Positions 1 through 11,900 of a DNA stretch of 64,000 nucleotides are shown piece by piece. Origin of the DNA: Mesostigma viride (lineage: Eukaryota; Streptophyta; Mesostigmatophyceae; Mesostigmatales; Mesostigmataceae). Within the stretch, counting starts at the first letter, position 1. The number at the start of each line of letters is the position of its first letter. The position numbers and the translations under genes are program-made. Under the pieces are notes generated by a model. It did no database searches, was not told the DNA's origin, and worked only from the letters and a program-made list of their open reading frames with translations. Where the stretch lies: assembly GCA_009746045.1 (NCBI GenBank), contig RPFO01000448.1, positions 1,784,547-1,848,546 on the forward strand. The letters are read 5' to 3'.

Positions 1-1641
1 GCCCATGCGGCCAAGGATTTCTCTCGCAAACGCGTGCATGTGCAAGCGTCACGGAATTCTCACCTTTCACCAGGTCGAAGAACTCTTGGCGATGACATTA
101 AGGCTGTGCTTGTCGAGCTCGACCTCCTCAGTCCTCGCGGAGGTCGAGCGCACGTCTGCTGCTTGACAACTTGAGCTGTGCTGCGACGGCGGAGGTGGTA
201 GAGGTGGTGTGGTACTAATTAATTGAGCATGTCCGCCCTCTGGGTGGGAGGGGCACCGCCAGCGCCCGGGCCAGCGGGGGCTGGCTTGGCGGCAATGTCC
301 TTCACCGCCTGGGCGGTGAGGCCTGCGGTGTTTTAATTGCAGGCACTCAATGGCGATGGTGAACATTGTCCTGGAGGCGCTTGCATGTCGATGTCACGGA
401 GCTGGGCGGTGATGGAGTCGCGGTGGAGACGGTGGGGGGGGCCGGGGGGTTGGAGGCGAGGAGGGTGGAGGTGGCGGTGGATTGTTGTTTTGGTGGCGGG
501 GAGCTCGGCAGCCACTGTGCAGCCCACGGCTGCCACATCCGCAGCGAGGGGAGTCACGTGCTGCGCGATGGCTTCTTGAAGGTGGTGGAGGAAGGTGGAT
601 TCGGTCAAGGGGGAGGGGAAAAAAGGTCGTCGGCAGAGCGCTTAAGGAGGGAAAAGAGAGCGGCGAGCTGAAGGCGCAGTCGGGACCAGCCGGGCAGGTG
701 GCCCCGTCAGATACGCGGTTGGAAAACCGGTCGTCAACTCCATTGCTGATTGCGGAGGCGCATAATTTGGAGTGGAGTTGCTGGCACAGCTAGGGTGCAA
801 GGAGCGAGGCGTACGACCCAAAAAACACGAGCTCTAGTATATAATCTTGGTGCCAAAACGTGAAAGTTATGGGCTCCGCCGTCAGCGCCCATGCATGGCT
901 AGGTACCGTGAGGGCCTCACGTGCGTGGCTCGTGCACAGCCATCATTGGCTCGTGGTGGACGCATGCACTCATTGTGGATTGTTCATTATTGACTAGTGA
1001 ATTACACGTAGTCCGGTCGGGGACTATCTTAAATAAATTGGAAAAAATTAGACCCTCGAATGGATTGTATTTGAAAATGCAGGTACGTTGCTAACGGGTA
1101 CTAGTCTAGCGGGCAGCAGGGCCCTCATGGACACCGACGATTGCGCCCGTGGCGGGTCATGCGGCGCCTTCCCTATAATGTCCGGACTTCAGCCGAGAGG
1201 CTTGTAAGCCTCCACTCCGCAGTACCTGACGCCAATCACGCCATGCACTTATCCATCAGCCTACAGTCTTTTTCCTTTCTTTATGTGCCATGTACCCGCC
1301 CTACCTGTGCCCGGCCCACCCATGCATCCATGTCCCGACCGACATCCCCACGCCACGAATACGTACACCCTTAGTACGTACCGCCCCACAACAAATTAGT
1401 CCCCCTACACCATTGCACCCTGCCGACCCCACCCCCGCTGCCCGGCCCCACCATCAGATGACTCCACCCAATAAAACCATCCGGCATCCACGCAATTAAC
1501 CATAAACAACTCTCACACGAACCTGTGACCTATACGCACACGATCCCCACTATACTAACGTACCACTGTGTCCCACAACTACTTACTTAACCTAGTCGCT
1601 ACCCCATATAACAACAAGGTCCCCCATGCCCCCGCCAAAAA

Positions 1642-1676
<35 letters not shown>

Positions 1677-2893
1677 ACGCACCACCGACCACCACTCCCG
1701 CTACCACACACACAGCACCCCAGACTAGAGCCTACCCACCCATCTCACCTCTTACAACGATCTCACCCGTTTCCAGTACAGGCCAACCACGAGTCAAGTA
1801 CCCCGCCCGTGTCCACCGCGACACCCATAGGACCCACCCCCGGCCTGGCACCGACTGCACGCCCCTCCATACGACTCCCCCCCACCCCCCACCCCGGCCC
1901 CGCCTACTATGCAGAGGGACTATCGGCAAGCGCACTATTCGCGGGACGACACGGGATTTCTGACCGGGGGCCGCCACCACGCCCCGAGCCGTGGCCCGTG
2001 GGCCCCTTGCTACGCAAATCCGGCGTGCCTGCCGTCGCTGCTCCGGCCTCGAGGACTCATCACCGATGTCCATGCATCGCGTCGCCGGCCGGCGGGGGCT
2101 ACGAGGCAACAACCGCCACATCAGGGGAGACTGGGAGTACACCCATGCTACATGTTGTCCCACGCCACAATTCCACATGCCACTGATTCCCTCCGCGGAT
2201 ATTTGTGACGTGTGACGGATTGCTAGGACGCACCAATAAGCAGCGTTCAGCGCGGGGGTGTCTGATGATGCAACAATCCACGTAACAATTTACCCTACTA
2301 GTACCATACGATACACTTCTATATACCGCGGCGTGGGATTCAACTAACTACCGTAACTAACTAACTATATACCGGCCCTCGGCTACTGTAGACTCTCTGC
2401 TGCCAATGTCAGTGCGGCGTGGGATACAACTGACTGTCTGACTGACAGTCTTTTTCCATCTCACGAATGAGAGGCCGCGGCTAGGACAAGAGGCCCCCCA
2501 TGTCTGATCAACTGTCATAGTTGGGTGCAGTTCCCCCCTGCATAGTAGTATGCTGTTTCAGTTTGTGGTTATAGACCGGTTATTGGGAAAGGGATATCAG
2601 GTACACCGCTACCTCTGGCGGCCCCCGCCGGCACGCGAACGGGCGCCGCATCGATTCGACCGGTCGAGCCGCTGCGAGGTCTTTGAGACTGTTCACCGGG
2701 CTGTCCACGGCGCGCCGACACTTGGCAGAATATTTTCCGGTGAAATGGGTGTTAGTTTATTTCCATATAACAGTTAAGGTGACCCAGGTATGCCAGAAAT
2801 AGCCTGAAATGCCTAGTTGTGCCTAAATTGGGTTGCCCGCATTAATAAGGCGCGCCCTGCGACCAAGGTAGCCATTGTACTGTAGATATATCG
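1..2893. other. intergenic sequence, no supported gene
   Basis: No recognisable protein family appears here. On the minus strand, 67-366 and 333-608 hold overlapping open frames of about 90-100 codons. The 333-608 frame has a plausible helical stretch, but I see no convincing splice borders or start codon, so I do not call a gene. The stretch 1140-2200 is C-rich and open in several frames because of composition, not coding. About 2220-2890 shows nothing recognisable. Confidence 0.5.
1645..1676. repeat. poly-C tract
   Basis: A run of about 30 uninterrupted C residues on the plus strand (poly-G on the minus strand). It lies in a C-rich intergenic stretch and makes the overlapping open frames artefactual. 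Confidence 0.95.
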
Positions 2894-3348
2894 TCATCCG
2901 GCATACGTGTAAAGCCGGACCTGGTTCATGCCCATGAGTGCATGGAAGACTTCCAGTGGGCTGGGGGTGTCATTGTTAGGGCCCGGGTCCCATACTTTGT
3001 GTTGTTCCGTCGCCAGGAGCCAGTAACGACGCATAGCCAGGTTCCAAGATGAGATAAACCGGCGGACCACGGCACCTCTCGTGTACGCGGCACGTAATGA
3101 CGTGAATACGGTCTCGTTGCGAACTTGCCATATGGTGTGAAGCATCGTCGTGCGGAGCCATATCCATGCCATCTGGTTGGCTGTGAGGCTCGCGTCCCGT
3201 AATCCCGTGATGCCGAAAATAACCGTAGATAGTGTGATGGTGGTGGGGGGAGCTGTAATAGCCATCCACTTGGCCCATATACCCTACTTGGCAGAATATT
3301 TATACAGTTCGTGCTTAACATGTTGTTGTTGTTGTTGTTGTGGCCCAC
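2894..3348 (-). pseudogene. probable 3' remnant of a LINE-type retroelement
   Basis: A 123-codon minus-strand frame (2894-3265) contains the string TIWQVRNETVFTSLR. It resembles the IWxxRNxxVF signature found near the C-terminus of many non-LTR retrotransposon proteins, after the zinc-binding segment. No reverse transcriptase core is seen upstream (towards higher coordinates), so this is at best a truncated 3' end. A short TGT/GTT run lies at 3319-3342. The assignment rests on one motif; it could be a chance frame. Confidence 0.35.
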
Positions 3349-3883
3349 TGCTTACGATGTATGGCCGTAGTCGAGCTATGTGCAGGTGGACGGCACGTCG
3401 CCTCACGGCGTACGTTGTTCTATGGCATGGCGATTCGCGATAGCTTCCTAGTCTCAAGTACTAGGCTGAGATGTACGGTGTGGGCTTAGCGCAAGGTCCT
3501 GCGCACCACGTTGGCGCGGCGCGAGTTTGACAATTTTGCCAGGAGCTTATTTTTGTACCTACAACCGTGATCAACGCCATTGCCCATTACGGAACAAAAT
3601 AAACATGGCGGTAAGGCAACTTGCATGCGTAGGGGAGGAATTTGCTCGTAAATAAACGAGAATGCCACGATGTCAATTCTCTCACGAAATGGTAAGAATA
3701 ACAGATGTTAAGAAGGGATGTGGAAACGAAGATTACAGGAAGGACTTGCCGTGTGTGCTTGTCGGCAAGTAACGTAGGTGGTGTCCCTCATGGTATTCAT
3801 GCAAAATGAGTTGATCCGCCACGGAAAATTCTTGAGGTAGCTGTCGTCCACGGCAGCGAGTGACCGAGAGAACTCGGTCCGGT
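3349..3883. other. 5' flank of the dynein gene
   Basis: No gene is seen between the LINE-like remnant and the dynein start. The stretch should contain the promoter and 5' UTR of the dynein gene, but I recognise no TATA box or other defined promoter element. An in-frame stop at 3833-3835 lies upstream of the proposed start at 3884, with no ATG in that frame between them. Confidence 0.4.
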
Positions 3884-5922
3884 ATGGAGTCCGGCCAGTC
3901 TTTTAGGCATAGGGCTCAGCTGGATCCCATGTCTCCGCCAGGATCCAAGTTGGCGGGCAAGCGGAGCATGGGCGACTCAGAGGTGAGCAACCGTTTCCGT
4001 CTTCATGTATAGCCGTTGGATGCCTTTACGCCTGCTACCCTCCCAATGTCGCCCTCCGGGATTGGGACGCAGCACTGTGTAATCAGCGCCGCTGGCTGCA
4101 AAAGCCTAGCCGCATCCGAAATAGGCTACGGCAGCTGAAACTCTGGATTGAGGCCTGAGTCCTTAGATGTTTGGACTTTGGAGCTTTTGAAGGCCAAAAT
4201 GTGCTGGTCTTAGAGAACGCTCGTCGAGGTATTGCCCAGGTTGCTCACTTTTACATGCATGGTCCCTCGTCAGGTTGTGACCATTGATACCTTCCCGTGT
4301 AAGGACTGTCGGTGGCTGACGACAAACTGTTTACGAACTGCCAAATAATGCCGCGATGCAGCCGCAATTCATGAAGCCAGATCGCCCTATCAGTGACATT
4401 ACCTCAGTGCCAATCTGCCTTTTTCAGTACCAGGGTGGCCATTATCTGCAGGGGATGACCGTGTGCCTTTCCGTTCTCACAAATGGTTTAGAATGAAGGG
4501 AATTCTGCCGTTCAGTTTACTTGCTCGAGTACGATGTGCAAACCCGCGGCAAATACGTGGTTCTTTTTGTTCTCCGATAGGATCTATACTTATGGAAGTT
4601 TTGTTGCGGCCACTCCAGTGCATTGGCTTACTCCAAACCGTTGTGTGTGTGTGTGTGTGTTTGTGTGTTGTGTGTGTGTTGTGTGTGTTGTGTGTGTGTG
4701 TGTGCTCGTGCACGCGTGTGTGTTTAATTCTTTGTCCTTCCACCATACCCAAGCAGCCATTTGTGATCCACATGATTTCAGTAAATTAAAGAGAATATCT
4801 TTTTGGTGACTCTGAATGGGCCTGGAAGGCGAAATTCGAGCTACCCCAGGACCCTTTTCTCTCCACACCATTATGATCTTATGCTGAAACCTGCTTTTCT
4901 TTTTCGTTCTCTGGGCCCCCACTCCCAACCAATCACGTGGTTTGCTCCCTGGCATTTGTGTCTCGCCTTTCAGGTCCCGGAAGGTCGCAAATTTGTTGAC
5001 CTGAATGACTATTTTGACAACCTGGAAAGGGCCGTGGAGGAGAAAAGAAAGGTAAGTGGGCCTTTTTCTAGTCGCCTTTTACTGTGGTATGACGCCGTTC
5101 AAGCCTGTTATCGCTGCCCCTTGCAAAGTTCATGCACGGATGGCCTAGAGGTGACATTCTGATCTTCAAATGCATGTTTATCTGTGCCATGTAGTTAACC
5201 GTCAAACAGCAAGACATGGGTGTCTAACATCAGAGCTTCATATTGACCCTGTCATATTATGTGCGGGTGACCCAAGGCGGTGATTAGGTCTGCACCAATC
5301 CATTCTTTGTGATGAAGATGAAGAATGCCGCAGCCCCCTTCTTATAATTAGTCACTTCTGGCTGCATGGTCTGGTTAAGATGTTATGTGGAGCAATGCCA
5401 AACAGGCTTTCGGACCATACTCCACGCATAGCCGTGCATAGGCTTGCTGTAGCTGTAAGCTCCAGTGAGTTGATGTGGTGCGACAGGCCACCGGGTACAT
5501 GAACGCTGTGAACAAATTTTTGTGTGCAACACACAAATACATATGCATATGTTTCCCGAGTTTCGCATGTGCCCCTCTTTTTTGCTGTTGGGCCTGTCAT
5601 TCTCACTCTTCTTCCATTTCTTCTTGCCCCGCAGGTACCCCTACATCGGCACCAGCTGCCCCAGCTGCTCAGCAGGGACGCGCTCTTCACCCAGGCCGTG
5701 CCCTGCGGCGTCAGCGCGGATGTCATCTACCGGTCCCCCTCCAACCGTATTGGCATGTACTACAGGTCAGCACACACTGCCATCGATGAATCTGTTTGAT
5801 CGGTATGTCTTGTTTTATATCCTGCATGTATGCAGAAAGCCGAGATTATCAGGGGGCTTGCAGGAAGAGAGAACCACCGCCACATCACACACACACACAC
5901 AACACACACACACAACACACAC

Positions 5923-5957
<35 letters not shown>

Positions 5958-8900
5958 CACACACAACACACACACACACAACACACACAACACACACACA
6001 CACACACACCACACACACAACACACACACAACACACACACAACACACAACACACACAACACACACACAACACACACACACAGTTCTTGTCATGTTTCAAC
6101 ACATCTCGTAAACTTCATTGGAAAGCTATCTCGGACCTACCCAGTGCTGATGATCCTTTATCTAAACTAGCACCACAGCACCGCACCCTTGCTTTCCGCT
6201 TACCTCACCCCCTCTGTTCCAGCCCCAACGCGGGCCACCTGGACCCGGGCGAGGTGTTCAAGGAGTTCAACCGGGAGGAGAAGGCAGAGCGGCAGGACCG
6301 AAAGGAGCGCGCCGCCAACCGAGAGATGCTCTCCCCCAAGGTCACGCGCACGCTCGATTACAGCCCCCGCTACGGGCCCGGGGTCTTCGGCCCCCCGCTG
6401 CCCCCCGGGACCAGCCCCCGCGCGCCCGTGCAGCCGCTGAGTGCGAGCATCCGTAGCTCCGCCGCTGGGGGTGGCGCCGCGTCTCCCTCAGGGACACCCC
6501 CCCTGTCACCTTTCCGGCAGACCAGCCGGGCCCCACTCGGGAACAATAACAACAACGGGGTGGATGCCAGCATGGACGTGGATGGGGGCGGGTATGCGTA
6601 TAACGCGGGGGGAAATGGTCCGAATGGGAACGACCCCTTTCGTCCCTCGGACGCTCTTCGAGCAGTGCTCACGCGGTCCCCAGGGTACGGCGCGCGGCGG
6701 TCCGTCTTCCCCCGGCGTCCGATGACCCCCACGACCAAGGACCGGGTCGCGGACGAGGTGATCCGGTACCAGTTTTATGTGGAGGAGGGCGTGGAGGACA
6801 GCGTGCTGGCGCCGATGAAGCAGGAGTGGGTGATCAATGCGATGGAGTTGGTCCCGCAGCAGCCCCGGGGGACTCTGTCCCAGGAGACGTTTGAGGGCGT
6901 GATCTACGCGTGCTTGGACGAGATGCGGGGCGACTATCTGCGCAGTGTCAAGAAGAGCATATTGGACTACACACTGCGTGACGAGCGTGAGAGGAAGAGG
7001 CTCCGCCTCGAGAACATGGGCGAGCTGCTCTCCAAGCCCGCGCCTCCGCCGCTCGTGCTCCCCTTTGAGTGGCGCCAGAACGTGCACTATGCGCGCGAGG
7101 CGCTCGCATACAACCTCCATACGCTGTGCCCGCACGTGCATGAGCTCGCCATGCTCTGGGCGGGCTACGAGCTCAAGTACCTGCTCGACGTCACCAGCGC
7201 CGATTTTGTCGAGAAGCTGCCGTTTGAGCTCGCCGACTTTGTCATCTGGCAGCGCGAGAGCATCGATAAGGTCAAGGAGGCGCTGTGGAAGGACTGGGTC
7301 CCCAGCGCGGTGCACATGTTCCACAGGAATCCGCCGTACGCGGCCAACGGCGACGTCTACGGATTCTACAACTCGGTCGCCACGCTCATGTCCAACCAGC
7401 TGCGGGGGATGGTCACCGAGTCAATTGAGGCGTACCGAACGTTCTTCCGGACGTTCCACGACGCGGCCCTGCGGTTCCACGAGAAGTCACAGGAGCTCCA
7501 GCTGGCAGCCGCCCAGGCTGCTGCGAACACCATCCAGGCGCCCACGGCTGCGGCCAACAAGGACGGGGAGGCCGGCGGGGCAGCCCCTGGGAAGCAGGCA
7601 TCGACGTCCGGCGCAGCAGGGGGTGACCAGCGGGCGCCGTCCAAGGGGGACAAGGAAGGCAAGTCGGGGGACAAGGAGGGGGGCAAGGAGGAGGAGGAAG
7701 TTGACGCGACCGTGTTTGAGGACACGCACATCCCCCGGGCGTTCGAGATGCGCATGTATGACCCGACGGAGACGCCCCCCGCGTTCCTGGTCCAGTTGGT
7801 CTATGACAGGGGTGAGTTTGTCATCTCTCCGTCCCTGGATGAGCTGGAGCTCGCGCTCGTGGAGGTGCTGGAGATGGCCGTTGTCGCGGTGGCCGGGCTG
7901 CCGCGCATCGACACGGAGCTCTCGCGCCACGAGGGCGCGTGCCTGCCCAGCATGGGCATCAACGACGAGATGGTGGAGGGCGTCCGGCGCTACGTGAGCG
8001 ACGCGGTCCTGAGCAGCGAGGAGGCGGTCCAGGCAGTCATCTCGCTATTCGACCCGTTCCTGCCGCTCGCCGCTCTGGATGTGCCCGCTTTCACACAGGA
8101 CTTTCGCGCCGCAGACAAGAGCCTCAAGCAGGTGGGTGGGATAGCTTCAAGCAGGTGGGTGGGAGAGCCTCATACAGGTGGGTGGAAGAGCCCCAACCAG
8201 GTGGGTGGGAGAGCCCCAAGCAGGTGGGTGGGACCACGAAGGTGTTTCTGTCTTTGAGTTGAATGGGTGGAGCCCAAGCAGATTAATTGTTGTTCTGTTG
8301 TATGGTTTGATTGGTTGGATGCTAAAAGGGAAATGGAAGAAGAAAGTAAAAGGGGGAGGGAGCTATGCCCGGCTTGAGGCGCCGTCACACGTTCCTCACG
8401 TACTGTTCTGCAAGCCCATTCCCCCCCCCCCGCCACGGATTCCACATCCACCACGCCAATTCACCATTTTCACAATATGGATCACCCTTGCCCCGTGCAG
8501 TACGCGGAGACGATCCACTACTACCGCGACATGGCGGCGGAGGTGCTCCACGCGTGCATGGCGCAGGTGCCCTCGGGCCTCGTGCTTGTGCGCTGCGACG
8601 AAATCAAGAACGCGCTCGCCCAGAAGGCGCAGGAGGTCGAGCGCCGGCTGCTCGAGCAAGTGCTCGCGACACTGCGCCAGCTCAACGAGGAGGTCTCGGA
8701 GCGGCACGAGCGTGTATCCGCTGAGATCACCAAGCCGCCCGTGACGTCAGAAGACGTCGTACGGCTGCGCCGCTACGTGGCATCGGTCCCCGGCGAGCTG
8801 GCGGCGCTTCAGAAGCTGATCGGCGAGAGCAAGCAGCGCGAGGGGTTTTTGAACGGGTTTGGGTTTGACGTGCCCGAGGAGGACTTCCGCCTGGTTGTCA

Positions 8901-11900
8901 CCAGCTACGAGTGGCCCAAGAAGATCCACCAGCTGCTCCAGACGCACGGCAGCAAGATCGAGGAGGAGCATGAGCGCTTCGAGTCATCGCTCAAGCAGCG
9001 CCGCTCCGAGTTCCTCGCCGAGCTCACGGACTATGATACGCAGGTACGGCCTTCATTTGCATGCTGCGGTGGAATGTCATCTGTTTCTGTTTTTTATCGT
9101 GCAACATATGATGCCTGGGTAGCTGTGTTGGTGTTCAGGAAGGAGAAAAGGACTGCCCAGCCATCTACTCCTTCCTACCACTTGTTCTGCGACCCAATGC
9201 AAACTTGTCTAGTCGTATGCGTTTCGCCATTCAACAACCATATACTACTTTTCTGATTAAGCCCTACACCGTACAATCCCTGCAAAGCCTCACCAAGAAC
9301 CCTAACCAACCCCACGTCCTTGGGCACACCTTTTTGCCCCCCCCTGCCCCTGCCCCGCCAGGTGTCGGCGTTCCGCACCAACGGTGAGATCGACAAGATG
9401 GCGCTCCACGCGGAGCACGCGCGCGACCTGGCGACCAAGCTGGAGGCGGCGGTGGAGACGGCTGAGGACATCAACGCAGAGGAGACGCTCTTCAGCCTGC
9501 CCAACACCAAGTTCAGCCAGATCGCGACGCTCACGGCCGCGCTCGACCCCTACCTCAAGCTCTGGACGACTGCGGCGTCGTTCAAGGAGAACGAATCCGA
9601 GTGGATGAACTCGCCCTTCAACACGCTCAACCCCGACCACATTGAGAACGAGGTGTCGAATATGTGGCGGACGATGTACAAGCTCGTGAAGACGTTCGCC
9701 GAGGGCGCCCCCGAGCCGCTCAAAGTGGCGGAGACGGTCAAGGCGTCGCTGGACCGGTTCAAGAACATCCTCCCGCTGATCTCGTGCATGTGCAACCGCG
9801 GGCTGCGCGACCGCCACTGGGGGCAGATCTCTGCGGTTGTCGGGTTCGAGCTCAAGGCAGAAGACGGGAACACGTTCCGCCAGCTGCTGCGGCTCAAGGT
9901 CGACGACCACATCGAGCGGCTGAGCGAGATCAGCGACCACGCGAGCAAGGAGTATTCCCTGGAGCGCACCCTGGACAAGATGCTCGCTGAGTGGGAGCCG
10001 CTCGAGCTCGAGGTGTCGGCGTATCGCGAGAGCGGGACGTATATCCTCAAAGGTGGCCCCATCGACGAGGCCCAGATGCTACTGGATGACCACATCATCA
10101 AGACCAGCACGATGACCGCGTCGCCGTACGCGGCTCCCTTTGCGGAGCGGATCGCGTACTGGGAGGCTAAGGTCCGGCGGATGCAGGAGATTATCGACGA
10201 GTGGGTCAAGTGCCAGGCGACGTGGCTGTACCTGGAGCCGATCTTTGGGAGCGAGGACATCATGCAGCAGATGCCCGAGGAAGGGCGACGGTTTGCGCTT
10301 GTTGACGCCAGCTGGCGGCGCATCATGGGCGTGTGCAAGGACACGCCCTCGATGCTCGAGATGGCGGACACGCCGTCGCTGCTCGAGGACCTGCGCGAGG
10401 CGAACGAGTCCCTGGATGTGATCCAGAAGGGGCTCAACCACTACCTGGAGACGAAGCGGCTGGCCTTCCCCCGCTTCTTCTTCCTGTCCAACGACGAGCT
10501 GCTAGAGATCCTCTCGGAGACCAAGGACCCGCTGCGCGTGCAGCCGTTCCTCAAGAAGTGCTTCGAGGGCATCGCGAGCCTCCAGTTTGAGGACAACCTG
10601 GACATCTCAGCCATGTACTCGGTCGAGAAGGAGAAGGTCGCGTTCACGCGGACGACAAACCCGAAGACGGCCGGCGGGAACGTCGAGAAGTGGCTCATCG
10701 AGGTGGAGGCGATGATGAAGGAGTGCCTTCAGCACGTGGCCCGGGAGGCCGCGCAGGCGTACCTGAACGTGGCGCGCGAGAAGTGGATTCTTCACTGGCC
10801 GGGCATGATCGTGATCTGTGGGTCCCAGATCCACTGGACGCGCGAGGTCATCGAGGCGATCGCCAACGGGGGCCCCCGGGGGCTGGCCGGCTACGAGCGC
10901 CAGTGCACAAAGCAGCTGCAGGACGTGGTCAGCCTCGTGCGCGGCGACCTGTCGAGCATGGAGCGCGCGACCATCGGCGCGCTGGTGGTCGTGGACGTGC
11001 ATGCCCGCGATGTGGTCGGGCAAATGAAGACGGCCGGCGTGAGCCAGGACACCGACTTCGAGTGGCTCTCGCAGATGCGGTACTACCTAGAGGATGGCTT
11101 GATCGTGGTCAAGATGATCAACGCGGCAAGGGACTATGGGTACGAGTACTTGGGCAACAGCAGCCGGTTGGTCATCACGCCGCTCACGGATCGATGCTAC
11201 CGCACGCTCATGGGCGCCCTCCATTTGAACCTGGGCGGCGCGCCCGAAGGGCCCGCAGGTAAGCGTACGGATAATGGTGGGGAAATGGGTTATAGCGGAC
11301 ATGATGTAAGATCTGGCTGGTGAAGGTTGTTGTCCATGCGATGCATTGGTTTGGAGTGTGAGCTCTCCTTTCGGGTGTGTCATGCTTCCTCATTGCTAAG
11401 CCCCCTGCTGTCCTTCAACGTGTGCTATGCCTCCATGATCTTACTTTACTGGAAGCATTCTGGAAACTTTACGTGTAACGTAAGATATACCCTGTATTCC
11501 TGATCCATTTCTTAAGTCACCCATGTGCTGCTTGCGATGTGCTGCTTCCGGCAAATGACCCCCCAGGCACGGGCAAGACGGAGACAACCAAGGACCTGGC
11601 CAAGGCGCTTGCGATGCAGTGCGTGGTCTTTAACTGCAGCGATGGGCTCGACTACCTGGCCATGGGCAAGTTCTTCAAGGGGCTCGCCTCGTCGGGCTGC
11701 TGGGCCTGCTTCGATGAGTTCAACCGCATCGACCTGGAGGTGCTCTCGGTCGTCGCGCAGCAGATCCTGACCATCCAGCGCGCGATCGTGGCCAACGTGG
11801 AGCGGTTTGTGTTCGAGGGTACTGAGCTACGGCTGGTCAAGACATGCTCGTCCTTCATCACGATGAACCCCGGCTATGCGGGCCGCTCGGAGCTGCCGGA

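Noticed and set aside
5796-6170. Thr-His and Val-Cys repeat proteins
   Set aside because: They are translations of the CA microsatellite in dynein intron 3.
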